From contig NZ_VCKY01000061.1 of assembly GCF_005889735.1 (NCBI RefSeq), forward strand, positions 1-45,675: a DNA stretch of 45,675 nt, in the 5' to 3' direction. The notes beneath the pieces are model-generated. The model was given only the letters and a program-made list of their open reading frames with translations, was not told the DNA's origin and ran no database searches. Made by a program: the position numbers and the translations under genes. The stretch comes from Nonomuraea turkmeniaca. Lineage in GTDB: Bacteria; Actinomycetota; Actinomycetes; Streptosporangiales; Streptosporangiaceae. Below are positions 1 to 8,168 of this stretch, one piece after another; positions within the stretch are counted from its first letter, which is position 1, and each line of letters begins with the position of its first letter.

Positions 1-610
1 GGCTGTGTCTACGAGACAGGGGCTGGAGCGGGGCCACCGGACGCTCGCCCGGGGCCGCGCCGACCAGCGCGTGCACGAGCACCTCGCCCTCCGGGGTGAG
101 CCGCGCGGCGCCCGTGCGTACCTCGGCGCCCCGGGCGACGGCGGCGTTGAGCAGCGCGTCACGTACGGAACAGCCGTCCACGCGGGCCGCGCCCGGCACC
201 AGGAGCGCGCTGAGCGTGTCCGACAGCGGCGGGAACAGCTCGGCCGGGGCCGCCACGTCGGTGATGTCGCCCATCTCCGGCGCGTCGGGATATCGGCGAT
301 GCAGCAGGGCGCGCACCGGCTCCAGGTCCGCCGGGTCCTCCGCCACCAGCAGCGCGCCCACCTTGGCGTAGCCGATGTCCTCGCCCAGCGTCTCCACCAG
401 GTCCGGGTAGTGACGGGCGCCCTCGCGGGTGAGCCGGTACCAGTCGTCGTCCTCGGGATGGTCCACCCACGGGCACACGATGCCCGCCCCCGCCTGCGTC
501 GCCTCGCCCTGGTACCCGCCGTCCACCACCGTCACGTCCGCGCCCCGGCCGGTCAGGTAGTAGGCCGCGCCGGCTCCGACGATGCCGCTTCCGATCACCA
601 CAACACGCAT
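1..610 (-). CDS. FAD-dependent oxidoreductase, DAO (DadA-like) family, 3' end outside window
   Basis: The frame reads inward from an ATG whose complement is at 608-610 and stays open for 203 codons to the left edge, so only the N-terminal part is visible. The start MRVVVIGSGIVGAG is a classic N-terminal dinucleotide-binding motif (GxGxxG) followed by an acidic strand end (VTVVDGG), as in FAD enzymes of the D-amino-acid oxidase superfamily (PF01266). A TQAGAGIVCPW segment near residue 40 fits the DAO-type FAD loop. The enzyme probably oxidises an amine or amino acid in the cytoplasm, but the substrate-binding part is missing, so no substrate is assigned. The final 19 bases at the window edge look slightly odd (see findings). 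Confidence 0.8.
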   Translation of the reverse strand, partial: MRVVVIGSGIVGAGAAYYLTGRGADVTVVDGGYQGEATQAGAGIVCPWVDHPEDDDWYRLTREGARHYPDLVETLGEDIGYAKVGALLVAEDPADLEPVRALLHRRYPDAPEMGDITDVAAPAELFPPLSDTLSALLVPGAARVDGCSVRDALLNAAVARGAEVRTGAARLTPEGEVLVHALVGAAPGERPVAPLQPLSRRHS

Positions 611-837
611 GAGCTCAATGATCGCAGCCCGGGTGACCTGGGCCGATGGCCGGGGCCGCCCCCTTGCCGCCCGCGCGCCCTCGTTCTCCTGAGGAAGCGC
701 TGGTTTCCGCCCGTGAACGACATTCTTCGGCCTGTGGCGGCAAGGCGTGTCACCGTCCGCCTATGGCGTCCCAGCCACCTCCCCGTTTGGCGCCACGGCA
801 GGTGAGGGGAGGCGGCGGTCTGGGGAAAAGGCAGCAC

Positions 838-1740
838 ATGGACCTCTCCGTCACGAAGATCGACCTGCCCTGTCCCGTCCGGGCCGCCGCGTCTGACGGG
901 ACCACCGTGTGGTGCGCGGGGACCGACGGAGTGCATGCCTACACGACGTCCGGTACGCCGCTGCCCCGGTCGGTGGCCGGCGATGAGAGCAGGTCACGCA
1001 CGCCGGAGTTGCGGTGCCTGGCGGCGGTGCCGGGGACGGTGACGGGTACGGCAGGGGTGCCGGGTACGTTGCCGGAGACCGTGATGGTGCCCAGGACGTT
1101 CGCGGGCACGCCCGCATCCGAGGGCTCGCTGCAGGGGACGCTGGTCGGGACCGCAGCGGGCCGGGTGTATTGGCTCGACCCCGACGGCACGCCGCAGGCC
1201 AGCGCGCGCTTCGACGGCCGGGTGCGCGCCGGCGGCGGAGAGATCTGGGCCGTCGCAGGCGACCAGGCACGCAGGCTGACCGGGCCGGGCCGATTAGCCG
1301 AGCCGGTGGAGTTACCCGGCCTGGACATGTGCGCCGTGGAGGGGGAGCGGCTGTGGTGGACCTCGACGAGGGACACCCTGCTGCGGGGCGGCCCCAGGGA
1401 AATCGACCTGGGGCGGCGCGAGCGCGGCGCCATGACCGTGTGCGCCGGCTCCTTGTGGATCAGTGTGCGGGACGGGCTGCTGCGCGTCTCGGCCTGGTCG
1501 GGCGAGCCGAGACGGCTCGTGGCAGCGCCGGACGGGCCGGTGCCGTTCCTCGTCTGTGCGAACGGGGTCCTGGCGGGCGGCGGACGTGACCTGTTCGCGC
1601 TGGCCCCGGCCGCCGGCGCCGCGCTGCGCGTGGTCAAGCTCGGTCTGTGGCCGCCACTCGCGCTGATGATCGCGGCGGGCAAGCATGTCTGGGCCTTCCC
1701 CGCCGGCCGCGCCCAGGCCCTGATCGTCCCGGTGTCGTGA
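838..1740 (+). CDS. Hypothetical beta-propeller-like protein
   Basis: A 300-residue protein with no signal peptide or membrane segment. Short repeating strands of the type GxIWAVAGDQARRL, ERLWWTSTRD and GSLWISVRDGLLRVS, each with a W or L and a small-residue turn, suggest a WD40/PQQ-like beta propeller; this is a fold guess from pattern only. I chose the ATG at 838, preceded by a purine-rich GGGGAAAAGG, over the longer frame back to 646, because the extra 64 residues are arginine/proline-rich and look like non-coding translation. Residues 64-93 are three imperfect 10-residue repeats starting VP. It converges on the next gene with 38 bp between them. Confidence 0.6.
   Translation: MDLSVTKIDLPCPVRAAASDGTTVWCAGTDGVHAYTTSGTPLPRSVAGDESRSRTPELRCLAAVPGTVTGTAGVPGTLPETVMVPRTFAGTPASEGSLQGTLVGTAAGRVYWLDPDGTPQASARFDGRVRAGGGEIWAVAGDQARRLTGPGRLAEPVELPGLDMCAVEGERLWWTSTRDTLLRGGPREIDLGRRERGAMTVCAGSLWISVRDGLLRVSAWSGEPRRLVAAPDGPVPFLVCANGVLAGGGRDLFALAPAAGAALRVVKLGLWPPLALMIAAGKHVWAFPAGRAQALIVPVS
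1027..1116 (+). repeat. Three degenerate 30-bp in-frame tandem repeats
   Basis: Within the propeller-like gene, three successive 30-bp units begin GTGCC and translate as VPGTVTGTAG, VPGTLPETVM and VPRTFAGTPA. The unit is a multiple of three, so copy changes would keep the frame. It probably forms a flexible loop between strands. Confidence 0.6.
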
Positions 1741-1778
1741 TCAAGCGCGGCGGGGCCACGATGGCGATCCTGGTAGAG

Positions 1779-2762
1779 CTACAACTGACGCAGCACCTGC
1801 ATGGCATTCCTCTCGATGCGCGAAAGATCGTGGAGAATGACGCTGGCCTGCTCGAGGTGCCCCACGTCGCCGCTCTCCCCAGCCTTCGTGATCAAGCTGG
1901 CCACGTCCGTCCACAGGGTCGCGGCCTCGGCGTACAGCGTGTGGCCGGCGCGGAGGTCGCTGTCGTCGATCAACTGGACGCATTCGCCGAGGAAGTCGCG
2001 ATAGAGGGCACGGAACAAGGCGCCGCCGGTGCCCGCTCTCTCCATGAGGAGGGCGGCCTGCGGTAGGTCTTGCTGCGGGTCGCCGGTGCGCAGCAGCCAT
2101 TTCGGCACCTGTTCGGCGGCCTTCTCGATGCCGCGGTGGCCCAGATTCGCGATGGGAGCGGCGAGAAAGGCGTCGGCGCAGTCCCTGATGGCGGGGATGA
2201 TCTGGTCCTGCCAGCACGGTGAGTGCTCCGGCAGGGTGATGGTGAAGGATCGGTTCCTGGCGGTCATCGGGCCGCGTTCGGCCCGCGCCATGGCCAAGCT
2301 GACCCTGCTGGTGCGCACCGCTCCTCCCTGCTGGTCGGTGTCCACCAGGTAGACGTCGTGTTCGTCATAGCCGTACATGGCGACGACATGGCCGCCGAAG
2401 TGCACCTTGGACCGGAAGTACTCCAGGTGATGGCAGTCGAGTTGAAGGCCGACCGGCCGACCGGCATCGATAGGGGTGGCCACGTTCTCCCACGCCTTGC
2501 GCGGTGACGTGGTCTCCTCGACCAGCAAGGTCAGCCCCAGCCTGGCAGTCAGGTTCCTGGTGAGGTCGAAAGGCTTGACGCGGCCTCCGAGGAAGGGGAA
2601 CGCCATGCTCTTGCTGTCCCAATAGATGAAGGACAGACCCGAGCCCAGCCCGAACAGCATGGGCTCGGACAGGTCAAGACCCTCATGCCGCAACAGCACC
2701 CCCAGCGCCGTCGTCTCGCAGTGGTGCATGCCGCGAGCCTCGATGTCCTTCACGATCGTCAT
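1779..2762 (-). CDS. BtrH N-terminal domain / DUF4872 family protein
   Basis: A 327-residue protein starting MTIVKDIEARGMHHCETTAL. The N-terminal half matches the BtrH N-terminal family (PF14399), named after the butirosin acyl-transfer enzyme BtrH, with the conserved MHHCETTALG block (Cys15) and a GHVVAMYGYDEHDVYLVDTD block with the paired His and Asp. The C-terminal half resembles DUF4872. Family knowledge: BtrH moves an acyl group from an acyl carrier protein to an aminoglycoside amine through a papain-like Cys/His fold. Here no carrier protein or aminoglycoside gene lies nearby, so the partner is unknown. The start is well fixed by a strong GGAGGAGAGGG site upstream. Confidence 0.75.
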   Translation of the reverse strand: MTIVKDIEARGMHHCETTALGVLLRHEGLDLSEPMLFGLGSGLSFIYWDSKSMAFPFLGGRVKPFDLTRNLTARLGLTLLVEETTSPRKAWENVATPIDAGRPVGLQLDCHHLEYFRSKVHFGGHVVAMYGYDEHDVYLVDTDQQGGAVRTSRVSLAMARAERGPMTARNRSFTITLPEHSPCWQDQIIPAIRDCADAFLAAPIANLGHRGIEKAAEQVPKWLLRTGDPQQDLPQAALLMERAGTGGALFRALYRDFLGECVQLIDDSDLRAGHTLYAEAATLWTDVASLITKAGESGDVGHLEQASVILHDLSRIERNAMQVLRQL

Positions 2763-2953
2763 ACGTCCCTCTCCTCCTCGGCAACCGGGCGATCAGCGTG
2801 TACGCAGCCACCAGCTACCAGGATCGTCAGGAGCAGCATGAGGCCTCCCACAGGGGGAGAGTCCAGCCGCGTGATCCCCCTGCCGGGGGTCGGCTCGGCG
2901 CGTGCCGGCTCCCAGCCGGAGCCCGCACTCCAGGGGGAGCCTTCACGCCCTGG

Positions 2954-3385
2954 CTACCGGCCGGCGCCCCAGCCGTGCGCCTTCATGAGCCGGGCCGCGA
3001 CCCGGGCGAAGCGGTCGGCGTCGAGCACCGCGCCCTCCCGCCTGATGTCGTCCTCGTCCAGCACGAACACCCGGTCCAGCCGAACGTAGGAGACCCGGCC
3101 GTCCCGCCCCCACGCGCCGACCGGCAGCCACTCGGGCCCGTCGTCGCCCTTGCTCGACAACATCATGCCCAGCAGCCTCCGCCCGGTACGGCCCACGACC
3201 AGCAGGGGCCGGTCCTTGCCCCGGGACGGGTCCTCCTCGTACGGCACCCACGCCCAGACGATCTCCCCAGGATCGGCCAGGCCGTCGAGGTCGGGGGAGT
3301 AAGCCAGGGTGGCGGGGCCGTTGAGCACGTGGATCTCGCGTACCGCACCCCGGGCGGGCCGGGGGTCCTCACCTAGATCGCGCAT
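2954..3385 (-). CDS. PemK/MazF-family-like protein without an adjacent antitoxin
   Basis: A 143-residue protein. The central segment PGEIVWAWVPYEEDPSRGKD and the following RPLLVVGRTGRRLLGMMLSSK have the layout of the PemK/MazF SH3-like fold (PF02452), in which a PGDIVW-like strand and a KxRPVLV strand are typical. Known members cut mRNA and pair with a small antitoxin, but no candidate antitoxin frame lies directly upstream, so this is probably a stand-alone actinobacterial member. No Shine-Dalgarno is visible; a TAAGCT at 3392-3397 six bases before the ATG suggests a leaderless mRNA. Confidence 0.65.
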   Translation of the reverse strand: MRDLGEDPRPARGAVREIHVLNGPATLAYSPDLDGLADPGEIVWAWVPYEEDPSRGKDRPLLVVGRTGRRLLGMMLSSKGDDGPEWLPVGAWGRDGRVSYVRLDRVFVLDEDDIRREGAVLDADRFARVAARLMKAHGWGAGR

Positions 3386-3451
3386 TGGGGGAGCTTACGG
3401 CGGCGGCCCGGCGAAATCCAGCGGTCGAAATCCGGTGAAGCCGCTCGCCGA

Positions 3452-3562
3452 CTAGAGGGCGGAGAAGAACGTCCTGATGTCGTCCACCAGCAGCTCGGGG
3501 GCCTGCAACGCGGCATAGTGGCCGCCGGTGGCGAACTCCGACCGTGCCTGCCGGGCGCGCAA
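3452..3562 (-). pseudogene. Epoxide hydrolase (alpha/beta fold) C-terminal remnant
   Basis: The minus strand encodes the segment FATGGHYAALQAPELLVDDI followed by RTFFSAL and a stop at 3452. This is the classic extreme C-terminus of microsomal-type epoxide hydrolases, including the catalytic-His GGHxAA motif. Upstream of about 3562 the similarity stops and the frame has no plausible start or catalytic nucleophile, so only ~35 residues of a ~380-residue enzyme remain. I call it a decayed fragment. Confidence 0.65.
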
Positions 3563-3836
3563 TGGGAGTAGCCCGTCCGGGTCGGCGGTGACCGAGTACG
3601 CCTGCATGACCTTTCCTTTCCACTCAAGGCCGTCGCATTGAGTGATCGATAGGCTACAGCGCTCGACTCCTGCCGGATAGAACATGTGAGCGATACCTGG
3701 AGCGCCAGCCCAAGCACATCCGCGCCATGAGCGAGGCGGGCCCTGTGGCCGCAGCAGCACGCCTCAGCCGGTCTTATGGGTGGGGCTGGATCCATGCCGC
3801 AGTTATGGAGGCTGCTCTCCTCTAGAATCTGATTCT
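3563..3836. other. Gap with no confident gene; promoter of the thioesterase at its end
   Basis: No coding frame with good family features. A plus-strand stretch at about 3690-3775 reads RYLERQPKHIRAMSEAGPVA and could be a further gene remnant, but I cannot name it. A TAGAAT hexamer at 3823-3828 lies eight bases before the GTG start at 3837. Confidence 0.4.
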
Positions 3837-4613
3837 GTGTCGTCAGCGTTCTTCACGCCCAAGCGGGGCGAGCTCGTGCCCGCGCCGCACGCGCGCGGCC
3901 CCTGGTCGCCTGACATGCTCCACGGCCGCCTGCTGGGCGGGCTCGCCGCCCGCGCCCTCGAGGAGCGGTACGCCCAGCCCGGCCTGCACGTCGCCCGGCT
4001 GACCGTCGACCTGTTCCGCAACAGCCCGCTGCTGCCCGTCACGGTGGAGACCACCCTGGTCAGGGACGGGCGCCGGATCAGGGTCGCCGACGCGATCATC
4101 TCCACCGACCAGGGCGTGATCGGCCGGGCCAGTGCCGTGCTGCTGCGGGAGGGCGAGCAGCCCGCCGGCGGGCAGACCCTCGTCACGCCCGTGTGGGACG
4201 AGCCCGCGCCCGACGGCCCGCCGGTCCAGGGGGAGGGCTGGCGGCCGCCGTTCGACCTGTGGTGGACGACCGGCCGCGGAACATCCGGGCCCGGGCGGGT
4301 GTGGGTGCGGGAGACGCACCCGCTGGTGACGGACGAGCCGGTGACGCCGCTCGTCCGCGTGGCGCTGGCCGCCGACTTCGCCAGCCCGCTCAGCAACATG
4401 GGCGCGGAGGGGCGGCTGGGGTTCATCAACGCGGACTACACGCTGACGCTCGCCCGGCTCCCGGCGGGCGAGCTCATCGGGCTCGAGGCCACCGGTCACC
4501 TGAGCGGATCCGGCGTCGCGACCGGCCAGGTCACCCTGCACGACACCGAGGGGCCGATCGGCTTCTGCACGGTGACGGCGGTGGCGAACGCCGTCGGCCT
4601 CGGCGGCCGCTGA
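3837..4613 (+). CDS. Acyl-CoA thioesterase-like protein (thioesterase superfamily, 4HBT_3 type)
   Basis: A 258-residue double hot-dog protein. The segment GPWSPDMLHGRLLGGLAARA corresponds to the first hot-dog helix region of TesB-like thioesterases (PF13622), with HVARLTVDLFRNSPLLPVTV as the following strands and a second half carrying NADYTLTLARLPAGELIGLE. Family members hydrolyse acyl-CoA thioesters in the cytoplasm. The GTG at 3837 is preferred over the ATG at 3780: the extra N-terminal residues are unlike the family, and a TAGAAT box eight bases upstream suggests a leaderless transcript. The substrate chain length cannot be read from sequence. Confidence 0.8.
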   Translation: MSSAFFTPKRGELVPAPHARGPWSPDMLHGRLLGGLAARALEERYAQPGLHVARLTVDLFRNSPLLPVTVETTLVRDGRRIRVADAIISTDQGVIGRASAVLLREGEQPAGGQTLVTPVWDEPAPDGPPVQGEGWRPPFDLWWTTGRGTSGPGRVWVRETHPLVTDEPVTPLVRVALAADFASPLSNMGAEGRLGFINADYTLTLARLPAGELIGLEATGHLSGSGVATGQVTLHDTEGPIGFCTVTAVANAVGLGGR

Positions 4614-4712
4614 CCCTCCCACCACCGAACTCCGCCGCTGGATCACTGAACCGCCGCCGCCTTTCCCGCGTACGCACAGGCAGAGGCACAAGATGATCCA
4701 AGGCAGGAGAGC

Positions 4713-5384
4713 ATGACGCGGTCCGCCCCCATACTCACGCTCCTGATGGGCATGGTGACCACGGTTGCCTTGGCAGTGCTCAGCATCGCCATGGCGCCCG
4801 CACCACGGCCTGTCGCCGACGGCACGACCACAGCAGCCACGAGGGAGGACCCCGCGGCGGGAGGGCGAACCCCCGCACCACAGGCGCCGGCTGAGGAGCC
4901 GAGCGAGATACCCGCGGCCAAGGCCGACTACGCGGGAAGGGTTCAAGGCAGTCGCGGGCTCTTCGCGATCTCCGTCCGCGGCGACAAGGCGATCGCCTAC
5001 TTCTGCGACGGCAAGACCGAAGCCTGGTTCCAGGGCACCGCTTCTGACGGAGAGCTCCTGCTGGAAGGCTTCGGCGGCGCCGGCGTGGTCGCGGAGGTCG
5101 CCGGCTTCAAGGTCACCGGCGAGGTGCAGATCGGCGCGCAGCGCTGGGAGTTCACCGCGCCGACAGTGCGCAGACCGTCCGGCCTCTACCGGGCGACCGC
5201 GCTGGTCAGGGGCGCGAAACTGGTGGCCGGGTGGATCTACCTGCCCGACGGGAGGAGGGTCGGCGCGGTGACCCTGGACGGCAACCTGATCACCGCGGAG
5301 GTCCCCGAGCCGGGAGAGCCCACGGTGATCAAAGGCAAGAGGATCGATCCCCAGGACGTCGACGAATTCATCGGAGCCCTCTGA
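4713..5384 (+). CDS. Secreted or membrane-anchored hypothetical protein
   Basis: A 223-residue protein. Residues about 7-28 are hydrophobic (ILTLLMGMVTTVALAVLSIA) and form a signal anchor, followed by a long Pro/Ala/Thr linker (about 30-70) and a compact extracytoplasmic domain with one Cys (AIAYFCDGKTEAWFQG). I do not recognise the domain. A GGCAGGAGAGC site directly precedes the ATG. Its stop codon overlaps the start of the next gene by one base (TGATG), so the two are translationally coupled and probably act together at the membrane. Confidence 0.75.
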   Translation: MTRSAPILTLLMGMVTTVALAVLSIAMAPAPRPVADGTTTAATREDPAAGGRTPAPQAPAEEPSEIPAAKADYAGRVQGSRGLFAISVRGDKAIAYFCDGKTEAWFQGTASDGELLLEGFGGAGVVAEVAGFKVTGEVQIGAQRWEFTAPTVRRPSGLYRATALVRGAKLVAGWIYLPDGRRVGAVTLDGNLITAEVPEPGEPTVIKGKRIDPQDVDEFIGAL

Positions 5385-5932
5385 TGGACAGCACGCAGGC
5401 CATCCGGCCGAGCAGCCTCCTGCTGCTCCTCCCGCTCGCCTGGGGCGCGCTCGTCGCGGTCACCATCGGCGTCTACGGCGGGATGCACCAGCCCACCGGA
5501 CACGCCGTCAGCATCGCCGGCTTCTCCGGCCCGATGCCGATGAAGGCCTGGATGACCACGGGGGCGCTCGTCCTCGCCCTGATCCAGATCTTCTCCGCAC
5601 TGGTGATGTGGGGCCGGATCCCGCTGAACATGCCCCGGATCGACGTCCTGCACCGCTGGTCGGGCCGGCTGGCGTTCCTGCTGACGCTGCCGGTCGCCTT
5701 CCACTGCCTGTACGCCCTGGGCTCGCGCTACGACAGCCCGCGAGTGATGATCCACTCCATCGTGGGCTGCTTCTTCTACGGGATCTTCACCACCAAGATG
5801 CTGGCGCTGCCGCGGCGGGGTATTCCCTCCTGGGCCTTCGCCGTCCTCGGCGGGCTGGCCTTCACCGCGCTGGTCGTCCTCTGGCTGACCTCGTCGCTCT
5901 GGTTCCTCACGACCTTCGGCGTGAAGTTCTGA
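5384..5932 (+). CDS. Integral membrane protein, DUF6529 / cytochrome b561-like
   Basis: A 182-residue protein with about five hydrophobic helices. Histidines sit inside or at the ends of helices (VLHRWSGRLAF, LPVAFHCLYAL, VMIHSIVGCFFYG), the arrangement expected for b-type heme coordination in cytochrome b561-like membrane proteins; I recall actinobacterial DUF6529 members with this look. It is coupled to the upstream anchored protein by a TGATG overlap, which suggests a two-component extracytoplasmic redox unit. The heme binding is an inference. A strong terminator follows immediately. Confidence 0.75.
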   Translation: MDSTQAIRPSSLLLLLPLAWGALVAVTIGVYGGMHQPTGHAVSIAGFSGPMPMKAWMTTGALVLALIQIFSALVMWGRIPLNMPRIDVLHRWSGRLAFLLTLPVAFHCLYALGSRYDSPRVMIHSIVGCFFYGIFTTKMLALPRRGIPSWAFAVLGGLAFTALVVLWLTSSLWFLTTFGVKF

Positions 5933-5935
5933 ACA

Positions 5936-5966
5936 GTGCGGCCCGCTCCGCCGGAGCGGGCCGCAC
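5936..5966. terminator. Bidirectional terminator between convergent genes
   Basis: Perfect 14-bp stem: GTGCGGCCCGCTCC at 5936-5949, loop GCC, and its complement at 5953-5966. It lies between the stop of the membrane protein and the 3' end of gnd, and works in either orientation by symmetry. There is no T-run, as is common in actinomycetes. Confidence 0.9.
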
Positions 5967-5972
5967 GATGAG

Positions 5973-7397
5973 CTAGGCGGAGTGTTCCGCGCGGTCGCCC
6001 GACCAGTCGGTGTGGAAGGCGCCCTCCTTGTCCACCCGGTGGTAGGTGTGGGCGCCGAAGTAGTCACGCAGGCCCTGCACCAGCGCCGCCGGCAGCCGGT
6101 CGCGCCGCAGCCCGTCGTAGTACGCCAGCGCCGAGGAGAACCCCGGCGTGGGCACGCCGATCTGCACCGCCGTCGTAACCACCCGCCGCCACGCCTCCTG
6201 CGCCGTGTCCAGGACCGCCGCGAAGGTCGGGTCGGCCAGCAGCGTCGGCAGGCTCGGGTCGGCGTCGTACGCGGCCCGGATCCGGTCCAGGAACTTCGCC
6301 CTGATGATGCACCCGCCCCGCCAGATGGTGGCCATGGCGCCCAGGTCCAGATCCCAGCCGTACTCCTTGGACGCTGCCGCCATCTGGTCGAAGCCCTGCG
6401 CGTACGCGACGATCTTGGACGCGTACAGCGCCTGCCGCACGTCCTCGATCAGCTCCCGGCCGCCGACACCGGACAACTTCGGCCCCCGCAGGGCCGCCGC
6501 GGCGGCCCGCTGCTCCGGATGGCCGGACAGCGCCCGCGCGAACGTCGCCTCCGCGATCCCCGTCACGGGAACCCCCAGGTCGAGCGCGCTCTGCACGGTC
6601 CAGCGGCCGGTGCCCTTCTGCTCGGCCTGGTCCACCACGATGTCCACGAACGGCTTGCCGGTCTCCGCGTCCACCTGGTCGAGCACCTCGGCGGTGATCT
6701 CGATCAGGTAGGAGTCCAGGTCGCCGCGGTTCCACTCCCTGAACACCTCGGCCAGCTCGGCCGGCGTCGCGCCCAGGGCCTGGCGCAGCAGGTCGTAGGA
6801 CTCGGCGATGAGCTGCATGTCCGAGTACTCGATGCCGTTGTGCACCATCTTCACGAAGTGCCCGGCGCCGTCCGGGCCGACGTGCACCGAGCACGGCACC
6901 CCTTCCACCTTGGCCGCGATGTCCTGCAGGATCGGCCCGAGCGCCTCCCAGGACTCCTTCGAGCCGCCGGGCATGATGCTCGGCCCGTTGAGCGCGCCCT
7001 CCTCGCCGCCGGAGATGCCGGTGCCGACGAAGTGGATGCCGCGTTCGCGCAGCGCGGCCTCGCGCCGCCGGGTGTCGTCGAAGTGCGCGTTGCCGCCGTC
7101 GACGATCATGTCGCCGGGCTCCATGAGGTCGGCGAGCTGGTCGATCACCGCGTCGGTGCCCGCACCCGCCTTGACCATGATGATCGCCCGCCGCGGCCGC
7201 TTCAGCGAGGCGACGAAGGCGGCGAGGTCCTCGGACGGCACGAACGTGCCCTCCCCGCCGAACTCCTTGACCAGCTGCTGGGTACGGCCGTACGTCCGGT
7301 TGTGCACGGCCACCGCGTACCCGTGCCGGGCGAGGTTGCGTGCCAGGTTGCGCCCCATGGTGGCCAGGCCGGTGACGCCGATGTCTGCCAAGTCCAT
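5973..7397 (-). CDS. gnd: 6-phosphogluconate dehydrogenase, decarboxylating (NADP-dependent)
   Basis: A 474-residue enzyme of the oxidative pentose phosphate pathway converting 6-phosphogluconate to ribulose 5-phosphate, CO2 and NADPH. It has the N-terminal nucleotide motif GVTGLATMGRNLARNLARHG, the substrate signature GISGGEEGALNGPSIMPGG, the catalytic Lys and His in FVKMVHNGIEYSD, and the C-terminal GGCIIRAKFLDRI. Length is standard for the long bacterial dimer. The start at 7397 is set by AGAGGAGC upstream and by alignment with the family; an open frame further upstream is an accident of composition. A HAD phosphatase gene lies 64 bp upstream on the same strand. Confidence 0.95.
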   Translation of the reverse strand: MDLADIGVTGLATMGRNLARNLARHGYAVAVHNRTYGRTQQLVKEFGGEGTFVPSEDLAAFVASLKRPRRAIIMVKAGAGTDAVIDQLADLMEPGDMIVDGGNAHFDDTRRREAALRERGIHFVGTGISGGEEGALNGPSIMPGGSKESWEALGPILQDIAAKVEGVPCSVHVGPDGAGHFVKMVHNGIEYSDMQLIAESYDLLRQALGATPAELAEVFREWNRGDLDSYLIEITAEVLDQVDAETGKPFVDIVVDQAEQKGTGRWTVQSALDLGVPVTGIAEATFARALSGHPEQRAAAAALRGPKLSGVGGRELIEDVRQALYASKIVAYAQGFDQMAAASKEYGWDLDLGAMATIWRGGCIIRAKFLDRIRAAYDADPSLPTLLADPTFAAVLDTAQEAWRRVVTTAVQIGVPTPGFSSALAYYDGLRRDRLPAALVQGLRDYFGAHTYHRVDKEGAFHTDWSGDRAEHSA

Positions 7398-7461
7398 TCT
7401 CAAAGCTCCTCTATGGGGAATACGCATGATCCAGCCCCGGAGTTCGGGGGGATATTCCGTC

Positions 7462-8151
7462 TCAGTCGAACCGCACGCCGAGTTCGTCGAGCCTGGCCAG
7501 CATGTCCGCCGGATCGGCGTACACCCTGAAGGCCCCGGCGCGTTCCAGCTCGTCCCTCCCATACCCTCCGGACAGCAGCCCGATGCCGAGCGCGCCGGCC
7601 CGGCGAGCGGCGAGCAGGTCCCAGACGCTGTCGCCCACCACCATGGCATGCGCGGGATCCACGCGCACCAGGGCCGCACCCGCGAGGAACAGGTCGGGGT
7701 CCGGCTTGGCCCGGCGCACCAGGTCGCGGGTGACCATCGGGGTGTCCTCCGGCAGCCCGAGCATGCCGAGCGCCAGGCGGGCCGTGCGGGCGTACCCGCT
7801 GGTCGCGATCGCCCACGGCACGCCGCGCACGGTGAGCTCGGACAGCAGCTCGGCCGCGCCGGGCAGCGGCTTGACGGAGTGGACCTGCTGCTCGTACGCC
7901 TCCATGTGCGTGGTCTGCAGCTGCTCGATCTGCTCCCGCGACAGCTTCAGCCCGGTCTCCCGCAACAACGCGCTGACGAACAGTCCGCCGCTCATGCCGA
8001 TGCGCCGGTGGATCCGCCACACCGACAGGTCGATCCCCATGCTCGAAAGAGCCTGCCGCCAGGCGATGACGTGCTGGTAGACGCTGTCGATCAGGGTCCC
8101 GTCGAGGTCGAAGAGGAAGGCCGGCGTCGGAGCCTGCGGGAAGTCACTCAT
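7462..8151 (-). CDS. HAD-superfamily hydrolase (phosphoglycolate/beta-phosphoglucomutase-like)
   Basis: A 229-residue HAD subfamily IA enzyme. Motif I is FLFDLDGTLIDS (nucleophile Asp plus acid/base Asp), motif II is AIATSG, motif III Lys lies in RRAKPDPDLF, and motif IV is MVVGDSVWDLLAARRAG. The cap after motif I is helical (class C1). It probably removes phosphate from a small sugar phosphate; its place upstream of gnd on the same strand hints at carbohydrate metabolism but is not proof. The start could also be the ATG at 8160 (three residues longer); neither has a clear Shine-Dalgarno. It is divergent from the next gene by only about 15 bp. Confidence 0.85.
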   Translation of the reverse strand: MSDFPQAPTPAFLFDLDGTLIDSVYQHVIAWRQALSSMGIDLSVWRIHRRIGMSGGLFVSALLRETGLKLSREQIEQLQTTHMEAYEQQVHSVKPLPGAAELLSELTVRGVPWAIATSGYARTARLALGMLGLPEDTPMVTRDLVRRAKPDPDLFLAGAALVRVDPAHAMVVGDSVWDLLAARRAGALGIGLLSGGYGRDELERAGAFRVYADPADMLARLDELGVRFD

Positions 8152-8168
8152 ATGGTCCATGACACCAT
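8151..8168. promoter_or_regulatory. Compact divergent promoter region with ATGGT-N7-ACCAT dyad
   Basis: Between two divergent starts lies TATGGT (8151-8156), usable as a -10 for the plus gene, embedded in a perfect inverted repeat ATGGT (8152-8156) / ACCAT (8164-8168) with a 7-bp spacer. This could be an operator, but both arms also contain the start codons, so the symmetry may be partly forced. Confidence 0.35.

Noticed and set aside
1779..2762. Aminoglycoside biosynthetic cluster around the BtrH-like gene
   Set aside because: No sugar, carrier protein or aminotransferase genes of such a cluster are nearby.
2954..3385. A toxin-antitoxin system around the PemK-like gene
   Set aside because: No small antitoxin frame lies directly upstream or downstream on the same strand.
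5982..7529. Long plus-strand frame opposite gnd
   Set aside because: It is the antisense shadow of a clear gnd gene in GC-rich DNA; its peptide is rich in Arg, Pro, Gly and shows no family motif.
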